From CAZOOM01 sp964460795 (GTDB taxonomy: Bacteria > Omnitrophota > Omnitrophia > Omnitrophales > Aquincolibacteriaceae), in assembly GCA_964460795.1 (NCBI GenBank), contig CAYWRU010000047.1, positions 1 to 26,706 on the forward strand: DNA of 26,706 nt, given 5' to 3'. Made by a program: the position numbers and the translations under genes. Positions 24,038-26,706 of this stretch are shown piece after piece. Each line of letters opens with the position of its first letter. Within the stretch, counting starts at the first letter, position 1. Under the pieces are notes generated by a model. The model worked only from the letters and a program-made list of their open reading frames with translations. It was not told the DNA's origin and did not search any database.

Positions 24038-25510
24038 ATGTTATTTAATTCCTTCCACTTTTTTCTGTTTTTTCCTTTAGTCACCACGCTGTACTACCTA
24101 CTCCCCCATCGCTATCGCTGGATAATGCTGCTGACAGCCAGCTGTTACTTTTATATGACACTCATTCCCGCTTATATTTTTATTTTGCTTGTTTTAATTC
24201 TTATTGATTATCAATGCGGTCTTTGGATCGAGGACTCTCCGCGCCATCAAAAAAAATTCTACCTGGTGCTCAGCATTGTCTCGACCTGTCTCGCGCTTTT
24301 TATTTTTAAATATTTCAACTTCTTCAATCGTATGGCTTATCATTTAGCCGGCGCTCTCCATATCTCCTATGCCATTCCGATGCTTCAGCTTCTTCTACCG
24401 CTTGGCCTCTCCTTTCATACATTCCAAAGCTTGAGTTATGTGATTGAAGTTTATCGGGGACACCAAAAGGCGGAACGTCATCTTGGAATTTATTCTTTGT
24501 ATGTCATGTTCTACCCTCAGCTGGTTGCAGGACCCATTGAGCGGCCAGGAAACTTACTCCATCAATTTCGCGAAGTTCACGTCTTTGATCCGGCCCAAGT
24601 CACCAACGGACTTCAGCTGATGTTATGGGGGCTTTTCAAAAAAGCGGTAGTGGCAGATCGTCTCGCCGTGGTCGTGGACACTATCTACAATCAGCCCACG
24701 CATTTTTCTGGGCCGGCACTCACTCTCAGCACGCTCTTCTTTGCATTTCAGATTTACTACGATTTTTCCGGATATTCGGATATTGCCTTGGGAGCTGCCG
24801 AAGTCATGAGCTTCAAACTCACAAAGAATTTCAACCGTCCTTATGCGGCCGGATCCATCACTGACTTTTGGCGCCGATGGCACATTTCACTCTCAACCTG
24901 GTTCCGGGATTATCTTTATATTCCACTCGGAGGGAATCGAGTTACACTTCCGCGCTGGACTGTCAATGTGTTCATCACTTTTTTAATCAGTGGACTGTGG
25001 CATGGCGCCAATTGGACTTTTGTAGCTTGGGGAACACTTCACGGCTTTTATTTGATCGCAGAAAGGGGGTTTAAAACCACACGAAATTCCTTATGCCAAA
25101 CCCTGGGGCTGATTCGCGCCCCCCACCTTCGTCATGCGTTATCCGTATTCGCCACCTTCTTACTCGTATCCTTTGCCTGGATATTTTTTAGAGCCAATTC
25201 CATTCATACGGCCGTATCTATTATCCGTCATCTAACCTCCGACTGGGGAGCTTTGCTATCGTCCGCCGGACGATCTGCATTTTTTAACACCATGCAAAGG
25301 ACGCCCCTTAATCTACTTTGCTTATTCGGATTAATTTTTCTAGTTGAGTTCATACAAATGAAAGACGCCTCTCTGGATTTTCGATCGCGGCTTGCAAAAT
25401 TTCCAAGAGTCTTGAGGTGGAGCCTTTACTATTTCGCATTTTTTTCTGTTCTTTTTACCATGCTCTCCGGGATCTATGGCGGTCACCGATTCATCTACTT
25501 CCAATTTTAA
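24038..25510 (+). CDS. MBOAT family O-acyltransferase (AlgI-like)
   Basis: Multi-pass membrane O-acyltransferase that moves acyl (usually acetyl) groups to an extracytoplasmic partner for modification of polysaccharides or teichoic-type polymers, as AlgI and DltB do. The 490 residues show about ten or more membrane segments, the AlgI signature FQIYYDFSGYSDIALG (237-252), WRRWHISLSTWFRDYLYIPLGG (278-299, H282) and the catalytic SGLWHGANW motif (H322). Length matches AlgI. The ribosome site before ATG 24038 is weak. The SGNH-type partner starts 4 nt after the stop. Its native substrate cannot be told from sequence. Confidence 0.94.
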   Translation: MLFNSFHFFLFFPLVTTLYYLLPHRYRWIMLLTASCYFYMTLIPAYIFILLVLILIDYQCGLWIEDSPRHQKKFYLVLSIVSTCLALFIFKYFNFFNRMAYHLAGALHISYAIPMLQLLLPLGLSFHTFQSLSYVIEVYRGHQKAERHLGIYSLYVMFYPQLVAGPIERPGNLLHQFREVHVFDPAQVTNGLQLMLWGLFKKAVVADRLAVVVDTIYNQPTHFSGPALTLSTLFFAFQIYYDFSGYSDIALGAAEVMSFKLTKNFNRPYAAGSITDFWRRWHISLSTWFRDYLYIPLGGNRVTLPRWTVNVFITFLISGLWHGANWTFVAWGTLHGFYLIAERGFKTTRNSLCQTLGLIRAPHLRHALSVFATFLLVSFAWIFFRANSIHTAVSIIRHLTSDWGALLSSAGRSAFFNTMQRTPLNLLCLFGLIFLVEFIQMKDASLDFRSRLAKFPRVLRWSLYYFAFFSVLFTMLSGIYGGHRFIYFQF

Positions 25511-25514
25511 AACT

Positions 25515-26459
25515 ATGAAACTATTCTTAATCAAACTCACAATCTTTCTCGGACTAGCTTGTGCGTTCCTGGGAATTATTGAAATAGGACTGAGCCGTGT
25601 GGCGAGCTCATACACGCTTAAGAAACAAAGCCTTGAAAAACAACTCCAAAAAATCGAGGTGCTTAATCTAGGATCTTCGCATGCAGACTCAGCGATAAAT
25701 CCTGAGTTTTTCTCCCGGCCTGGCATGAATTTGGCCAATTACTCTCAATCCCTTTACTACGATATGAAAATCCTGGATAAATACATCGACTCCATGCCGA
25801 ATTTAAAATTAGTTTTCCTGCCCGTCTCCTATTTTTCTCTTGGTTTTCAGCTCTCGGATTGCGATGAAAAATGGCGCTGTTTCTTTTACGAAAGGGTTTA
25901 TGGTATTCCGCTTGAGAGTCCAGCTATTCGCTGGGATGTCCGGCGTTTCAGCTATTTGATGTTGTACGGCGTGGACTATATTTTTTCTCATCTGGAAAAG
26001 GGCATCCGAAATACTCTCGCCAAAGAGTTCAATGCTGCCGGATCCAGAGTTTCGCAAGAAAAACTTTTGAGGCAGCATATTAATGACGAGGAAGGGAAAG
26101 CTCGGGCCGAACTCAGCGAAAGCCTCTTTAAGGAAAGCTGTCTTGCCAGGAATCAGCATTTCCTTGAAAGTATGATTCAAAAATTGCAGCCTAAGAACAT
26201 CCAAGTGGTTTTACTAACCACTCCGGTCTATAAAACCTACTCGAATTACTTCTCTCCAAAATTATCTGAAATCCACAGCCGCATCATGACGCAATTGACG
26301 CAAAAATACGGTGCTCCTTACTTTGATTTTTTTAGAGATCCGCGATTTAGGCTGGAGGATTTTGAGGACAACGATCACTTAAACGCTGCAGGTGCAAAAA
26401 AGTTCAGCCAGATCCTTGATCAGGAAATCATCAAGAAACTGGCTGACCCTTCAAAATAA
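25515..26459 (+). CDS. SGNH-hydrolase-like membrane-anchored protein, partner of the MBOAT enzyme
   Basis: The 314 residues start with an uncleaved N-terminal anchor (MKLFLIKLTIFLGLACAFLGIIEIGL). The SGNH block I motif is NLGSSHADSAINP (51-63), with the nucleophile serine in GSS, and the C-terminal D-x-x-H box is DNDHLNAAG (D285, H288). The middle part (LKLVFLPVSYFSLGF; IQVVLLTTPVY) fits the fold of the AlgJ/AlgX/DltD group. Such proteins complete O-acyl transfer outside the membrane. The longer frame to 25476 lies inside the MBOAT gene. ATG 25515 follows the MBOAT stop by 4 nt without a Shine-Dalgarno, so reinitiation is likely. It ends against tRNA-Tyr on the other strand. Confidence 0.85.
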   Translation: MKLFLIKLTIFLGLACAFLGIIEIGLSRVASSYTLKKQSLEKQLQKIEVLNLGSSHADSAINPEFFSRPGMNLANYSQSLYYDMKILDKYIDSMPNLKLVFLPVSYFSLGFQLSDCDEKWRCFFYERVYGIPLESPAIRWDVRRFSYLMLYGVDYIFSHLEKGIRNTLAKEFNAAGSRVSQEKLLRQHINDEEGKARAELSESLFKESCLARNQHFLESMIQKLQPKNIQVVLLTTPVYKTYSNYFSPKLSEIHSRIMTQLTQKYGAPYFDFFRDPRFRLEDFEDNDHLNAAGAKKFSQILDQEIIKKLADPSK

Positions 26460-26460
26460 A

Positions 26461-26546
26461 TGGTGGGGAGTATTGGATTCGAACCAATGAAGGCATAAGC
26501 CAACAGATTTACAGTCTGTCCCCTTTGGCCACTCGGGCAACTCCCC
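26461..26546 (-). tRNA. tRNA-Tyr (anticodon GUA)
   Basis: An 86-nt class II tRNA with long variable arm. The acceptor stem is GGGGAGT/ACTCCCC (26540-26546 with 26465-26471), discriminator A at 26464 and encoded CCA at 26461-26463. The T-arm loop is TTCGAAT, and the anticodon GTA is the complement of 26510-26512. It is transcribed after the tRNA-Thr gene, as in the classic Thr-Tyr tRNA cluster. Confidence 0.97.
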
Positions 26547-26553
26547 CACACAA

Positions 26554-26656
26554 TTTTAGATTTGAGAATTTTGATTTTAGATTTCAGAGCGAATAGAGTC
26601 ACCTTTCTGCGCAACCTTTAATCTAAAATCTGCAGTCTTAAATCAAAAATCAAATA
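26554..26656. repeat. Inverted heptamer arrays between two tRNA genes
   Basis: Five in-phase 7-nt units at 26554-26588 (TTTTAGA, TTTGAGA, ATTTTGA, TTTTAGA, TTTCAGA) face five units at 26622-26656 (TCTAAAA, TCTGCAG, TCTTAAA, TCAAAAA, TCAAATA). The consensus TTTTAGA is the reverse complement of TCTAAAA. The right array ends one base from the tRNA-Thr 3' end. Confidence 0.8.
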
Positions 26657-26706
26657 AGCTGGCGGAGGGATTTGAACCCCCGACCCGCTGTTTACAAAAC
26701 AGCTGC
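26657..26706 (-). tRNA. tRNA-Thr (anticodon UGU), partial
   Basis: The 3' two-thirds of a tRNA runs off the window edge. It has an anticodon stem GCTGT/ACAGC with loop TTTGTAA (anticodon TGT), a T-arm with TTCAAAT loop, an acceptor strand CGCCAGC (complement of 26658-26664) and discriminator T. No CCA is encoded, unlike the neighbouring tRNA-Tyr. Confidence 0.93.

Noticed and set aside
23830..24048. 72-residue open frame overlapping the MBOAT start
   Set aside because: It begins with GTG and lacks a Shine-Dalgarno, its composition is not protein-like by eye, and it overlaps the MBOAT start only by chance length. A leader peptide cannot be excluded.
26554..26656. CRISPR array or third tRNA between the two tRNA genes
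   Set aside because: Units are only 7 nt without spacers, and the sequence shows no tRNA arms.

Overview
The window reads as chromosomal DNA from an uncultured, free-living Gram-negative bacterium, most likely of the PVC neighbourhood and best matched to Omnitrophota (former OP3). This placement is inferred from gene content. The clues are a bS21 gene, an LptF/LptG permease (LPS-bearing outer membrane), a GlgC of the plant/cyanobacterial-looking type, and a roughly 2,100-residue secreted multidomain protein whose N-terminal QDAH...EGG domain and R-S-E-[VL]-R motifs I associate with Omnitrophota. No phage, plasmid, integrase or CRISPR signal is visible.

Layout. (1) 78-1232, minus strand: a two-gene hypothetical operon with a clear promoter and a clear terminator. 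(2) 1308-1525: an intergenic cluster of nested hairpins. (3) 1561-9313, minus strand: a housekeeping block transcribed hisS, aspS, phoH, a 7TM-HD (PgpH-like) phosphodiesterase, ybeY, recO, led by a hisS promoter. (4) 9447-9710, minus strand: rpsU with its own strong promoter. (5) 9881-11709, plus strand: comF and an LptF/LptG permease, overlapping by 4 nt. (6) 11794-15740, minus strand: a membrane zinc-ribbon protein, a 106-residue protein, glgC, a small exported protein and a lipoprotein cyclophilin, tightly packed. (7) 16050-23642: a secreted protein of unknown function (plus), a 46-residue membrane microprotein (minus), and the giant surface protein (minus). (8) 24038-26459, plus strand: an MBOAT O-acyltransferase and an SGNH-hydrolase-like partner, a typical polysaccharide O-acetylation pair. 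(9) 26461-26706, minus strand: tRNA-Tyr(GUA) and a partial tRNA-Thr(UGU).

Block 3 joins translation (HisRS, AspRS), rRNA processing (YbeY), an ATPase (PhoH), cyclic-dinucleotide turnover (7TM-HD) and recombinational repair (RecO). The phoH / 7TM-HD / ybeY / recO order is common across bacteria. Blocks 6 to 8 concern storage sugar, the envelope and the cell surface.

The most unusual signals are: (a) five intergenic loci where arrays of 7- or 8-nt units face each other as inverted pairs, each locus with its own unit sequence; (b) a perfect 15-bp palindromic element sitting in frame inside ybeY, whose third zinc-ligand His is also replaced by Asp; (c) the architecture of the giant protein, which looks like two secreted proteins fused through an internal signal-peptide-like segment and punctuated by R-S-E-[VL]-R motifs; (d) a 46-residue membrane microprotein with a near-perfect Shine-Dalgarno; (e) a 15-bp direct repeat at an exact 42-bp period in the promoter of the giant gene.
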